The position numbers and the translations under genes were made by a program. A stretch of DNA of 42,804 nucleotides from Stenotrophomonas rhizophila (GTDB taxonomy: Bacteria > Pseudomonadota > Gammaproteobacteria > Xanthomonadales > Xanthomonadaceae), in contig NZ_JACWUO010000024.1 in the NCBI RefSeq assembly GCF_020857975.1, positions 1 to 42,804 of the forward strand, written 5' to 3'. The notes below the pieces were generated by a model that saw nothing but the letters and a program-made list of their open reading frames with translations, had not been told where the DNA came from and did not search any database. Within the stretch, counting starts at the first letter, position 1; each line of letters starts with the position of its first letter. Shown piece by piece: positions 35,473 to 42,803 of this stretch.

Positions 35473-35619
35473 TTACGCCTTGGTATTCACAGCCTTGCGA
35501 ACGCCCGCGAGTACTACGGCGTACAAAGCCGCCAGTTCGGGACCGTTGAGCGGAATGCTGCGATTATTGATGGTTGCCACGACGATATCGCGTGCAACCT
35601 CTTCGTTCGAAGCGGACAT
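35473..35619 (-). CDS. 48-residue hypothetical protein
   Basis: A 48-codon frame from ATG 35619 to TAA 35473. It begins MSASNEEVARDIVVATINNR and continues with two helical stretches, PELAALYAVVLAGVRKAV. A GGGG stretch lies about 10 nt before the ATG. Codon use is unbiased and moderately GC-rich like other island genes. No family is recognised; it could be a small phage-type protein. Longer frames on the other strand across this stretch look like chance. Confidence 0.5.
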   Translation of the reverse strand: MSASNEEVARDIVVATINNRSIPLNGPELAALYAVVLAGVRKAVNTKA

Positions 35620-35689
35620 CTTCTACCCCTGTGATTAAGCGGCGATCCTGCCGCCCCCCCAGTCTAGCCGCGAACAGTAGGAGCCATAC

Positions 35690-35717
35690 CAAAACGGCCC
35701 GCCGATTGGCGAGCCGT
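35690..35717 (-). terminator. Terminator after the wHTH-GHKL gene
   Basis: On the minus strand ACGGCTCGCC pairs with GGCGGGCCGT around a short loop with one mismatch, followed by TTTT. It lies about 90 nt past the stop at 35806. Confidence 0.6.
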
Positions 35718-35805
35718 CTGGATGGAAGTCTCCCCATCTTGCCTAGAACTGCACCACGGCGTTGGCAATGGTCAAGTACTCGCCACGCGTTGAGACCTGG
35801 GTCGA

Positions 35806-36891
35806 CTACCGCTCAACGCTTCCCAGCAGCGGCAACTGCCCCCCTTGCTCGTCCCTCAAGACTTCAGCGCGGCGAATCATCTGCTGTACTTCCGGTGTTG
35901 CGTTGACGTGTGCAATCTCTACTTCGGGGTGCAGGTTCGCAAAAACCCTAAAAATCTCGTCTGCAAAAGCCTGACCAATCCCGCCAACCCCAGAGAAATC
36001 CAAGACAACGCTCCGGAATCGGTCCACCCGCTGCATAAGCCGCTTTGCTTGTGACCTAGATACCAAGTTCTCATCACCAACCTTTGTGAGCCGAACAGGC
36101 ACGATCGTCTTAGCGAAGTTGTAGTCGTCGGGCCCACTAGAAAATTCATCGAATACATCTTTCATCAGCCGAGGGCTGTTTCTTTCGATATCCATGTACA
36201 CGAACGTTCCGTTGCGCGCGTCTGCGTCGTCGAGGTCCTCGATTTCCTGAAGCATATCCAGCTCCTTCCCATCGAGATGATCGAACACCAGACCCTTGGA
36301 ACGAATGTGAAAGCGGTCGAACACGCGCGACGTAAAGAAAATTCCTTCGCCAGAGTGGCGGGATGGCGCCGTAGTCAGTTTTCCCTTCGACAGCTCCAAA
36401 AGCGCTAATCGCTCGTCGGGAAGATTCAGTGCGGTGGAGATCTTTCGGAAGATCCCAATGCCCTCGTCTGCGACCGCTATGGAAAGAAGCCTTTCGCTAA
36501 GATTCATGTAGACGAACACGCTTTTGGACTCAGAGTGGTCCAAGGCGTTGTTAATCATCTCTGTAACGCCATAGTTCGCAATGTCCAGTACGTTGCGCGG
36601 CAAGTTGTCAAGCAGCGGAGCAAGCTCGAAAGACCATACCCGATCCTCCGATAGTCCGTCTGCTTTGTAGGTTCGGATGAAGCGTCGATTTGGCCCCAGC
36701 TCGTATGTTGGTCGAGTCGTGCCGATCTTAACGAGGTACCCCTCTTCCACTAATGCCCGAACCTCTGCAGAGATTCGGGCACGAGAAAGCCCTAGCTGCG
36801 CGGACACGACCTTAACGAGCTTCTCCGGGAACAACGGAGCCGCCCGAAGAAGGGAAATTTGGATCTCTGGAGCACGGGTAGGTCTGGCCAT
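35806..36891 (-). CDS. Winged-helix / GHKL ATPase / STAS-like DUF4325 protein
   Basis: A 361-residue protein. Residues about 8-65 look like a winged helix (KLVKVVSAQLGLSRARIS, then VEEGYLVKIGTTRPTYEL). Residues about 85-235 are a GHKL ATPase: N-box EMINNALDHSES (Glu111, Asn114-115, Asp118), VADEGIGIFRKI (Asp142, Gly144, Gly146) and HSGEGIFFTSRVFD (Gly181, Gly183). Residues about 275-345 match DUF4325, a STAS-like domain (SVVLDFSGVGGIGQAFADEI). The order resembles an anti-sigma kinase and its antagonist on one chain with a DNA-binding head, but no experimental role is known to me. It lies in the low-GC part of the island with its own promoter region and terminator. Confidence 0.8.
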   Translation of the reverse strand: MARPTRAPEIQISLLRAAPLFPEKLVKVVSAQLGLSRARISAEVRALVEEGYLVKIGTTRPTYELGPNRRFIRTYKADGLSEDRVWSFELAPLLDNLPRNVLDIANYGVTEMINNALDHSESKSVFVYMNLSERLLSIAVADEGIGIFRKISTALNLPDERLALLELSKGKLTTAPSRHSGEGIFFTSRVFDRFHIRSKGLVFDHLDGKELDMLQEIEDLDDADARNGTFVYMDIERNSPRLMKDVFDEFSSGPDDYNFAKTIVPVRLTKVGDENLVSRSQAKRLMQRVDRFRSVVLDFSGVGGIGQAFADEIFRVFANLHPEVEIAHVNATPEVQQMIRRAEVLRDEQGGQLPLLGSVER

Positions 36892-36897
36892 CCGCCG

Positions 36898-36950
36898 ATT
36901 GTAAAGTTAAAGCCATCAACTTGCTAGTAAAAGGCGCCACATTTGCTAGT
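36898..36950 (-). promoter_or_regulatory. Putative promoter and direct-repeat operator
   Basis: TTGCTAGT occurs at 36921-36928 and 36943-36950, 22 bp apart, about two helical turns. On the minus strand a TACAAT -10-like hexamer (36903-36898) lies 7 nt before the ATG, with the nearer repeat where a -35 would be. The gene next to it encodes a winged helix, so autoregulation is possible. The messenger could be leaderless. Confidence 0.45.
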
Positions 36951-37082
36951 TAAGCCCCCCCCTCCCCCGTCCGCCGGGATGCCTTGTGACGGCTAGATGT
37001 CGAATTTATCGGCTGCCTAGGGGGGTCCGAGCTTCTCCCAGACAGGCAGAATCCCCACCGCACTTATGAACGCAACGTTCAG

Positions 37083-37625
37083 CTAGTCTCGGAACGCAGA
37101 ACCTTGGGCCCCGTAGTCGAACCTGTACCCCTCTCCACGCACGAAGCGCGACCCCCACTGACGGTGAAGCTGGCGCACCACCAGCTTCGCCTTGGACTCA
37201 CTCCCAATCCATGCCCATATCGCGGCAGCCACGTTGGACCGCCGACGGACACTGTCTCGTGTCACAGTTGTACGCACTACGCCGTCCGCGCCGCATGCTA
37301 CACACAGGTACACCGCATCGCGGGCGGCCTGAGCCAACGAGAGGTTCCTCATGCGCGCCGAGCCTCCATAAACGCCATTCCCTTGACCTGTTTGTCTACT
37401 CGCCGATGGGCCAGGCTGACGTGGACGGCCTGGGGCTCGGATTGCTCGCGCTTTTGGGAGAGGCGGAGGACTGTATGCAGCAGATGCGGGACCCCGCATT
37501 TCCGCTTCACGCTCCAGTGCCCACTTCGCTGCCTCTTGCTTTGTCGGCAAGGTGGTGGAGTTACGGACACCGGCCACAAAGACCTGCACGCGTCACTTGT
37601 TTCCCGATCGTTGGATGCTCGCCAT
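37083..37625 (-). pseudogene. Integrase remnant beside tRNA-Leu
   Basis: From ATG 37625 the frame reads MASIQRSGNK, a TGA at 37593-37595 where a Trp is expected, then RVQVFVAGVRNSTTLPTKQE and AAKWALEREAEMRG. This is the N-terminal arm-binding start of a phage-type tyrosine integrase. After about codon 45 the similarity stops: the frame goes on into a Pro/Ala-rich stretch and then an unrelated domain with Cys (AVYLCVACGADGVV) and ends at 37083. The catalytic domain is gone. The unrelated tail may be the end of another island gene joined by deletion. Confidence 0.78.
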
Positions 37626-37777
37626 GGAGGCATCTTATGGGGAATTTTTGGGGAGTGCTCTCGGGCGCATCGTGGTGAACCCGGGCATCACCGACAGGCG
37701 AACACCCGGTAAACCATTGAAATCCGGGCATTTCGTGGGAATCCGGAGCGAACACGGATCCGTTGAAAAATGGTCGT

Positions 37778-37797
37778 TGGTGCCCGGAGCCGGAATC
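37778..37797. repeat. Right attachment repeat, inside tRNA-Leu
   Basis: The same 20 bases as at 32177-32196; here they are the last 20 of tRNA-Leu on the minus strand, including CCA. Confidence 0.88.
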
Positions 37798-37864
37798 GAA
37801 CCGGCATGGGGTTGCCCCCGGCGGATTTTAAGTCCGATGCGTCTACCAATTTCGCCATCCGGGC
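37778..37864 (-). tRNA. tRNA-Leu (anticodon TAA)
   Basis: An 87-nt class II tRNA on the minus strand. The acceptor GCCCGGA pairs with TCCGGGC, followed by encoded ACCA; the D arm has TTGGTAGACGC, the anticodon loop is CTTAAAA, the variable arm CGGGGGCAACCCC, and the T arm GGTTCGATTCC. The gene stays whole after island insertion because the repeat restores its 3' end. Confidence 0.95.
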
Positions 37865-37924
37865 CACGCCGCGCATAGGGTGCCTGATCGGGCCCGGTTT
37901 GGGAATCTGCCGGCGCCGCGCCGC

Positions 37925-39334
37925 TCAGATCGCGCGCGAGTAACGCACCGGCTGGTCAGGGCGGGCCAGGTAACGGTCGAAGCACATCGCCAGCAGGCGC
38001 AACAACGGGCGGCCGCGCGCGGTGCTGCGCACCACGCCGTGTTCGTACTCGGCCAGCCCGTCGGCCTGCAGCGCCTGCAAGGCCTGCAGCGCGTCGGCGA
38101 AATAGACATCGAAGTCCACGCCATGCCGCGCCGCCAGCGTACGCCCGTCCACCCCGCCCTGGCACATCAGCTGGCCGATCAGGTCGGCGCGCAGGCTGTC
38201 GTCGGCGTCCAGCTGCAGGCCCCGCCACACCGGCAGGCGGCCGGCATCCACCGCGGCTTCCCAGCCGGGCAGGTCGCGCGGATTCTGGCTGTAGCTATCA
38301 CCGACATGGCTGATCGCACTGGCCCCCAGCCCGATCAGGTCGGTATCGGCGTGGGTGGTATAGCCCATGAAGTTGCGGTGCAGCTGGCCGGCACGCTGGG
38401 CCTGGGACAGGTCTTCATCGGGCAGCGCGAAGTGATCCATGCCGATGTACTGGTAACCGGCCAGCGACAGCCGCCGCACCGCCAGCCCGAGCAGGGCCAG
38501 CTTCTGCTCGGGGCCGGGCAGCGCCGCTTCGGGGATCTGCCGCTGCGCCTTGAACAGGTGCGGCAGGTGCGCATAGCCATAGATCGCCAGGCGATCGGGA
38601 CGCTCGCGCAACACCGTTTCCAGGGTCTGCGCGAAGCCAACCGGGGTCTGGTGCGGCAGGCCGTAGATCAGGTCCACGTTGACCGAGCGCAGCCCATGCT
38701 CGCGGCACGCGCGCAGGATATCCAGGGTCTGTTCGACGCCCTGCTCGCGGTTGATCGCACGTTGCACCACCGGATCGAAATCCTGGATGCCCAGGCTGGC
38801 GCGGTTGAAGCCCAGCGCGGCCAGCCCGGCGATATCGTCGCGACCGACAAACCGCGGGTCCAGCTCGATGGAGAAATCGCGGCTGGCGGCACTGCTGAAG
38901 CTGAAGCGCCGGCCCAGCCCGTCGACCAGCTCGCGCAGCTGCGCGGCGGCCAGGAAGTTCGGCGTGCCGCCGCCCAGGTGCAGCTGGATCACCTCACGCG
39001 AGACGTCCAGCAGCGGCGCGATCCGGTCCGCCTCGCGCAGCACGCGCGCCACGTAGGCCGCGCCCTTGCTGTGGTCGCGGGTGATCACCCGGTTGCAGCC
39101 GCAGTAGAAGCACGGGCTGCTGCAGTAGGGCACGTGCACGTACAGCGACAGCGGCCGCGCGCGGTGGTTGCTGGCCGCCAGCGCTGCGCGCAGCTGCGCT
39201 TCGCCGAAACCGTCGTGGAAGTGCGGCGCAGCCGGATAGGAGGTGTAGCGCGGGCCGGGGCGGTCGTGGCGACGCAGCAGCTCCGGGTCGAAGTGCCAGG
39301 CAAGGCTGGCGGCGGCAGACGGGAGGGTATCCAT
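37925..39334 (-). CDS. hemN: Oxygen-independent coproporphyrinogen III oxidase
   Basis: A 469-residue radical-SAM enzyme that decarboxylates coproporphyrinogen III to protoporphyrinogen IX without oxygen, keeping haem synthesis going at low oxygen. The [4Fe-4S] motif is YCSSPCFYCGC near residues 68-78, after RYTSYPAAPHF; LHLGGGTPNFL and SLGIQDFDPVVQ are further signatures. The ATG at 39334 fits the family. It lies 44 nt after the haemoglobin gene on the same strand, likely one operon controlled by the FNR-type box at 39872. Confidence 0.95.
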   Translation of the reverse strand: MDTLPSAAASLAWHFDPELLRRHDRPGPRYTSYPAAPHFHDGFGEAQLRAALAASNHRARPLSLYVHVPYCSSPCFYCGCNRVITRDHSKGAAYVARVLREADRIAPLLDVSREVIQLHLGGGTPNFLAAAQLRELVDGLGRRFSFSSAASRDFSIELDPRFVGRDDIAGLAALGFNRASLGIQDFDPVVQRAINREQGVEQTLDILRACREHGLRSVNVDLIYGLPHQTPVGFAQTLETVLRERPDRLAIYGYAHLPHLFKAQRQIPEAALPGPEQKLALLGLAVRRLSLAGYQYIGMDHFALPDEDLSQAQRAGQLHRNFMGYTTHADTDLIGLGASAISHVGDSYSQNPRDLPGWEAAVDAGRLPVWRGLQLDADDSLRADLIGQLMCQGGVDGRTLAARHGVDFDVYFADALQALQALQADGLAEYEHGVVRSTARGRPLLRLLAMCFDRYLARPDQPVRYSRAI

Positions 39335-39378
39335 GCCGCCAGCGTGCGCGCCGGCGCGCCGGCCTGCATTGCGCCAGA

Positions 39379-39816
39379 TCAATCCAGCCGCGACGGCCCG
39401 ACGATCGGCAACGCCGGCCAGCGCAGCATCTGGAAACGGCGCCAGAAGGTATCGGCGATGCGCGTGGCCACATCGTCGGCCAGGCGCTGCATCGGCGCGT
39501 TGCCGCACTCGGCGGTGGTCTGCCGGAACAGCGCCAGCCACCGGTCGAACAGGTCGCGGTCGAGCTCATCCATGGCCATGTGCTTGGGCATCGGCGCCCC
39601 GCTGAAACGGCGCGTACCGCGCAGCATCGCCGACCAGAAATCGACCAGCTGGGCCAGGTGCGCATCCCAGTCTTCCACGCGTGCGGCGAACACCGGTGCC
39701 AGCCGCGGCTCCAGCCGGACCCGGGCGTAGAAATCGTGGACCATCCGGGTCACCTCCTGCTCGCTGCACAGGTCCAGCGACGGCGTCGGCAATGGCGGGG
39801 AAAGCGGATCGGACAT
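39379..39816 (-). CDS. Group III truncated haemoglobin
   Basis: A 145-residue globin of the 2-on-2 group III class. Features are MVHDFYARVRLEPRLAPVF near the start, WDAHLAQLVDFWSAMLRG, PMPKHMAMDELDRDLFDRWL with the proximal-His region, and DDVATRIADTFW. Group III members bind haem and are linked to nitric oxide or low-oxygen metabolism. It is the first leftward gene from the FNR-type box, 56 nt away, and probably shares a transcript with hemN. Confidence 0.9.
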   Translation of the reverse strand: MSDPLSPPLPTPSLDLCSEQEVTRMVHDFYARVRLEPRLAPVFAARVEDWDAHLAQLVDFWSAMLRGTRRFSGAPMPKHMAMDELDRDLFDRWLALFRQTTAECGNAPMQRLADDVATRIADTFWRRFQMLRWPALPIVGPSRLD

Positions 39817-39871
39817 GGATTACCTCTACCGGCGATGACGCGCAGCATCGGCGCCGGCACGCCGCGCTGCC

Positions 39872-39885
39872 TTGATCAGGATCAA
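39872..39885. promoter_or_regulatory. Perfect FNR/ANR-type binding site
   Basis: TTGATCAGGATCAA matches the FNR consensus TTGAT-N4-ATCAA at every position. It lies between the divergent haemoglobin-hemN and membrane protein-ccoG units. A rightward TAGTCT at 39908-39913 would put a start near 39920 and the box centre near -41.5, the class II activation position. Confidence 0.85.
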
Positions 39886-40000
39886 TGTCGCGGCCGATCC
39901 TGCGCCCTAGTCTGTAACTCTCGACAGGATGCGCGTACCCGGCCCACGGTCGGCGCGAAGTATAGCCGCGCCCTGCCCTTACCTCCTGAGCGTGGCTGCA

Positions 40001-40297
40001 ATGACCGACCCGCACTTCCCGCCCGACACCCACCGCCGGCGGCTGCTGATCCAGCAATGGGGCGCGATCCTGTGGCCCAGCTTCGTCGCCGCCGGCCTGG
40101 CCAGCATGGTCTTCTTCGCCTTTGTCGACCCGCTGCGGCTGCGCGATATCAGCTTCCCGCAGCATGCGCTGAGCCGCGAGCTGGGCTACACGTTGGGCTT
40201 CTTCATGTTCTGGGCGGTGACGGCCGCGGCCAGCAGCATCACCTGGTACCTGTTGCGCCCGCTGCCGCGCGACGACGACGAACTGCCACTGGGGTGA
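40001..40297 (+). CDS. Small membrane protein upstream of the CcoG-like gene
   Basis: A 98-residue protein with two transmembrane helices, at about residues 27-47 (WPSFVAAGLASMVFFAFVDP) and 62-84 (LGYTLGFFMFWAVTAAASSITW in two parts). Its N-terminus is basic (HRRRLLIQQWG). It lies 2 nt before the CcoG-like gene and follows the FNR box, so a role with that protein in respiration is likely, but the function is unknown. The ATG at 40001 has no strong ribosome-binding site; the frame is open upstream. Confidence 0.75.
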   Translation: MTDPHFPPDTHRRRLLIQQWGAILWPSFVAAGLASMVFFAFVDPLRLRDISFPQHALSRELGYTLGFFMFWAVTAAASSITWYLLRPLPRDDDELPLG

Positions 40298-40299
40298 GC

Positions 40300-41379
40300 A
40301 TGCCGCCGCCCTCGCACCTGCGCCTGGTGGAACCACCGCCGCGCCGCGCCGCGCGGGCGCCGCTGCGCTGGCGCATGGCGCTGTCGTGCGCGCTACTGGG
40401 CGCGTTCTACCTGCTGCCGTGGCTGCGCTGGGATGGGCGCCAGGCGCTGCTGTTCGACCTGCCGGCACGTCGCTTCGACCTGTTCGGCCTGACCCTGTGG
40501 CCGCAGGACCTGGGCGTACTGCTGGGGCTGCTGGCCGTGCTGGCCACGGCGCTGGTACTGCTCACCCAACTGGCCGGTCGGGTCTGGTGCGGGCATGCCT
40601 GCCCGCAGACGCTGTGGAGCGGCCTGTTCGGCTGGATCGAGCGGGCCACCGCGCGGCGGTTGCGCCGGCCGGCCCTGGCAGCGGCGGCCAGGCACCTGCT
40701 GTGGGCAGGGGTGGCGCTGTGGACCGGGATCACCTTCGTCGGCTTGTTCAGCCCGATCCAGGCCCTGGTCGGCAGCCAGGGCGGGCCGGCGTGGAGCGGC
40801 TGGGAAACCTTCTGGGTGCTGTTCTACGCACTGGCCACCTGGGGCAATGCCGGCTTCCTGCGCGAGCAGGTATGCCTTGACCTGTGCCCGTTCGCACGGG
40901 TCTGCCCCAGCCTGTGCGACGCCGATACCCCGCAGATGCACTACCTGGCCCGCCGCGGCGAACCGCGCGGGCCGCGCCCGCCTGGACAGGGCGGCGTGGC
41001 CGACCGCGGCCGCGGCCTGCTCGATGCGGTCAGTGCCAGCGACTACAGCTTCCGCGCCGCGCACCCGGCCCTGGCCGGTCCGCTGCCACGCTTTGCGTCC
41101 GACCGCCTCGGCGATTGCCTGGACTGCCGTGCCTGCGTGGACATCTGCCCGATGGCGCTGGATATCCGCAGCGGCCCGCACCCGGACTGCATCGCCTGCG
41201 GCGCCTGCGTGGACGCCTGCGATACGCAGATGCGTCGCTGGCACTTCCCGGCCGGACTGATCGCCCGTGCCAGCCCCCGGGCCATGCAGCAACAGCCCAC
41301 CCGCTGGCTGCGGCCACGCACGCTGGCAGCAATGGGCACCCTGCTGGTGCTGCTGGGTATTGGTCTGTATCGGCTGTAG
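40300..41379 (+). CDS. CcoG/FixG-like ferredoxin, short form
   Basis: A 359-residue membrane ferredoxin-like protein. It has at least four transmembrane helices, a heptad with VWCGHACPQTLWS and LREQVCLDLCPFARVCPSLCD, and two 4Fe-4S motifs, CLDCRACVDICP and CIACGACVDACD, at about residues 270-310. CcoG/RdxA reduces copper for cbb3-oxidase assembly. Usual members are about 460-480 residues with an Ig-like C-terminal domain; this one ends after a single final membrane helix (MGTLLVLLGIGLYRL). It may be a separate subfamily. No ccoNOP genes are in the window. Confidence 0.82.
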   Translation: MPPPSHLRLVEPPPRRAARAPLRWRMALSCALLGAFYLLPWLRWDGRQALLFDLPARRFDLFGLTLWPQDLGVLLGLLAVLATALVLLTQLAGRVWCGHACPQTLWSGLFGWIERATARRLRRPALAAAARHLLWAGVALWTGITFVGLFSPIQALVGSQGGPAWSGWETFWVLFYALATWGNAGFLREQVCLDLCPFARVCPSLCDADTPQMHYLARRGEPRGPRPPGQGGVADRGRGLLDAVSASDYSFRAAHPALAGPLPRFASDRLGDCLDCRACVDICPMALDIRSGPHPDCIACGACVDACDTQMRRWHFPAGLIARASPRAMQQQPTRWLRPRTLAAMGTLLVLLGIGLYRL

Positions 41380-41435
41380 CCCCATCGCGTATCCCGCCTG
41401 CCACTCCCCCGGGGGCGCTGCCTTCCCGGCCGCTT

Positions 41436-41672
41436 TCAGCGCGTACGCGTACTGCGTGGCGGCACCATCTGCGCACGCCGGACAATGCCCAGCTGTTCGA
41501 TGATCAACGCCAGCTCGTTGGTGACCTGGGTACGGCTGCGCCCCTTGGGCACCAACCGTTCCAGCACCTGTTGATATGTGGTCCAGAATTCCGGGCCGCA
41601 GCCGTGTTTGCTGTAACTGGCTTCCAGCTCGGTGCGTACGCCATCAGCCAAGTCATGTACGTCGTAATGCAT
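41436..41672 (-). CDS. Small hypothetical protein
   Basis: A 78-residue soluble, mostly helical protein: HYDVHDLADGVRTELEAS, then a Cys-Gly-Pro, then TQVTNELALIIEQLGIV. GGGAGG lies 4 nt before ATG 41672, which decides this start over a slightly longer frame. No family is recognised. It is leftward and convergent with the CcoG-like gene. Confidence 0.6.
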   Translation of the reverse strand: MHYDVHDLADGVRTELEASYSKHGCGPEFWTTYQQVLERLVPKGRSRTQVTNELALIIEQLGIVRRAQMVPPRSTRTR

Positions 41673-41976
41673 ACGACCTCCCTTGGACTTGCCCTGCATC
41701 GGAGACGAGCAACCACCCTGTTTTGAGCATCACGCAAAAGACCATCACATACTGCAAAGAATTCACCTGCGGTTCACCGGAAACTTGCACGGTCTTCGCC
41801 CCAAGTCAACCATCAGCGCCCCAGCGGCTCACACACCGCTGAACGGTTCATGCATGCCCGTGCGCTTGGAACAGCATGCGCCGGTCCTGTAGCACCTTCA
41901 TGGCAGCTTTGCCCTTGCCGCCCCCACCCTCGATGCGTCGGCACAGCGCCGGGCCAGAAGGTCGGCCCGCGACGCC
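41673..41976. other. Intergenic region, no gene seen
   Basis: These 304 bases lie between the small hypothetical gene and the second BLUF gene. The stretch 41700-41830 is less GC-rich than its surroundings and probably holds the promoter of the small gene. I see no strong hairpin or coding signal. Confidence 0.4.
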
Positions 41977-42426
41977 TCAGCGAGCAGCCGGCAGCTCGCC
42001 GAATGGCTCCATCCGGTGCACTACCAGGTCGGTCAGCTGGCCCAGGGCGCTTTCCACCGCCGGCCCACCGTTCACCGCATGCACAAAGCCCGCCCACTCG
42101 CCGTTGATCAAGCGCTGGGTCAGCGCCGGCTCAACCCCCAGCCAGCGCATGCTCCAGTAGGGGAAGAAGCGTTGCGGCACGCGCCCGCGGTTGAGCTCAC
42201 GGATCTGGTGGTGGCTGCGCGCCTGCACGATGCGTTCGTACACTGCGTGTACGCCGTCCTCGGGGCCCTCGAAGTACTGCAGGAAGCGCCCACCGTCGAA
42301 CAGCAGCACACCGGTGACGCCGGCCACCGCATTGAAGCGCACGGCATCTTCCACCAGCGCATCCAGACCGGCATTGGACAGGTCGGCCAATGCATCGCTG
42401 ACATAGGCGATGGCGCGAAGGGGCAT
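41977..42426 (-). CDS. BLUF-domain blue-light photoreceptor (copy 2)
   Basis: A 149-residue protein, paralogous to the one at 26639-27094 and sharing MPLRAIAYVSDA, VAGVTGVL, and RFLQYFEGPEDGV. The flavin-site Tyr8, Asn32, Gln50 and Trp91 (PixD numbering) are all present. The C-terminal 50 residues differ from copy 1, so the two may have different partners. GGAG lies about 10 nt before the ATG. No output domain is fused. Confidence 0.93.
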   Translation of the reverse strand: MPLRAIAYVSDALADLSNAGLDALVEDAVRFNAVAGVTGVLLFDGGRFLQYFEGPEDGVHAVYERIVQARSHHQIRELNRGRVPQRFFPYWSMRWLGVEPALTQRLINGEWAGFVHAVNGGPAVESALGQLTDLVVHRMEPFGELPAAR

Positions 42427-42540
42427 GGGCGGTGTCTCCAGGGGAGTGCCTATGCTGGCACTTTCAGATACCTAAATAAAGATGCCGGCTGAAGCGTTCA
42501 CACAAAGGCGAAGCGCCGGCGACCTGTCTTGCTGGACCAA

Positions 42541-42574
42541 ACGCAAAAAGCCCGCTTTCGCGGGCTTTTTGCGT
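42541..42574 (-). terminator. Terminator after tRNA-Cys
   Basis: A long palindrome pairs AAAAAGCCCGC with GCGGGCTTTTT around a 4-nt loop. On the minus strand it ends in five T, just after the tRNA genes. Confidence 0.9.
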
Positions 42575-42579
42575 ATATC

Positions 42580-42653
42580 TGGAGGCCTGGACGGGAATCG
42601 AACCCATCTAAACGGATTTGCAGTCCGGTGCATAACCACTCTGCCACCAGGCC
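42580..42653 (-). tRNA. tRNA-Cys (anticodon GCA)
   Basis: A 74-nt tRNA on the minus strand. The acceptor GGCCTGG pairs with CCAGGCC, the anticodon loop is CTGCAAA, the T loop is TTCGATT, and the CCA end is encoded. It is 74 nt after tRNA-Gly on the same strand, so they are probably processed from one transcript. Confidence 0.95.
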
Positions 42654-42727
42654 GGTGACCCTACCGATCATCGAGGTAATCGCTACCCGATAAAACAAGA
42701 CCCCGAGAACGGGGCCTGGTCAGGATT

Positions 42728-42803
<76 letters not shown>

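Larger units (their letters stand above)
32177..37797. mobile_element. Decayed integrative island at the 3' end of tRNA-Leu(TAA)
   Basis: About 5.6 kb lies between two exact 20-bp repeats, one of which is the 3' end of tRNA-Leu including its CCA. An integrase remnant lies next to the tRNA, as is usual for tyrosine-integrase islands. The content is phage-like and accessory: two DUF4224 genes, a cell-wall amidase, a truncated R-type endolysin, a 48-codon ORF and a wHTH-GHKL-DUF4325 protein. Base composition is visibly lower and more uneven than outside, for example 35.8-36.9 kb. The integrase, endolysin and amidase all carry disabling changes, so the element is probably immobile. Confidence 0.85.

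Noticed and set aside
36953..36967. C-rich tract as another phase-variable tract
   Set aside because: It lies in a non-coding stretch upstream of the wHTH gene and is interrupted by a T.
39928..39965. REP-like GTACCCGGCCCACGGTCGGC
   Set aside because: The arms do not pair well and the end is not GTAG; likely a decayed copy at best.
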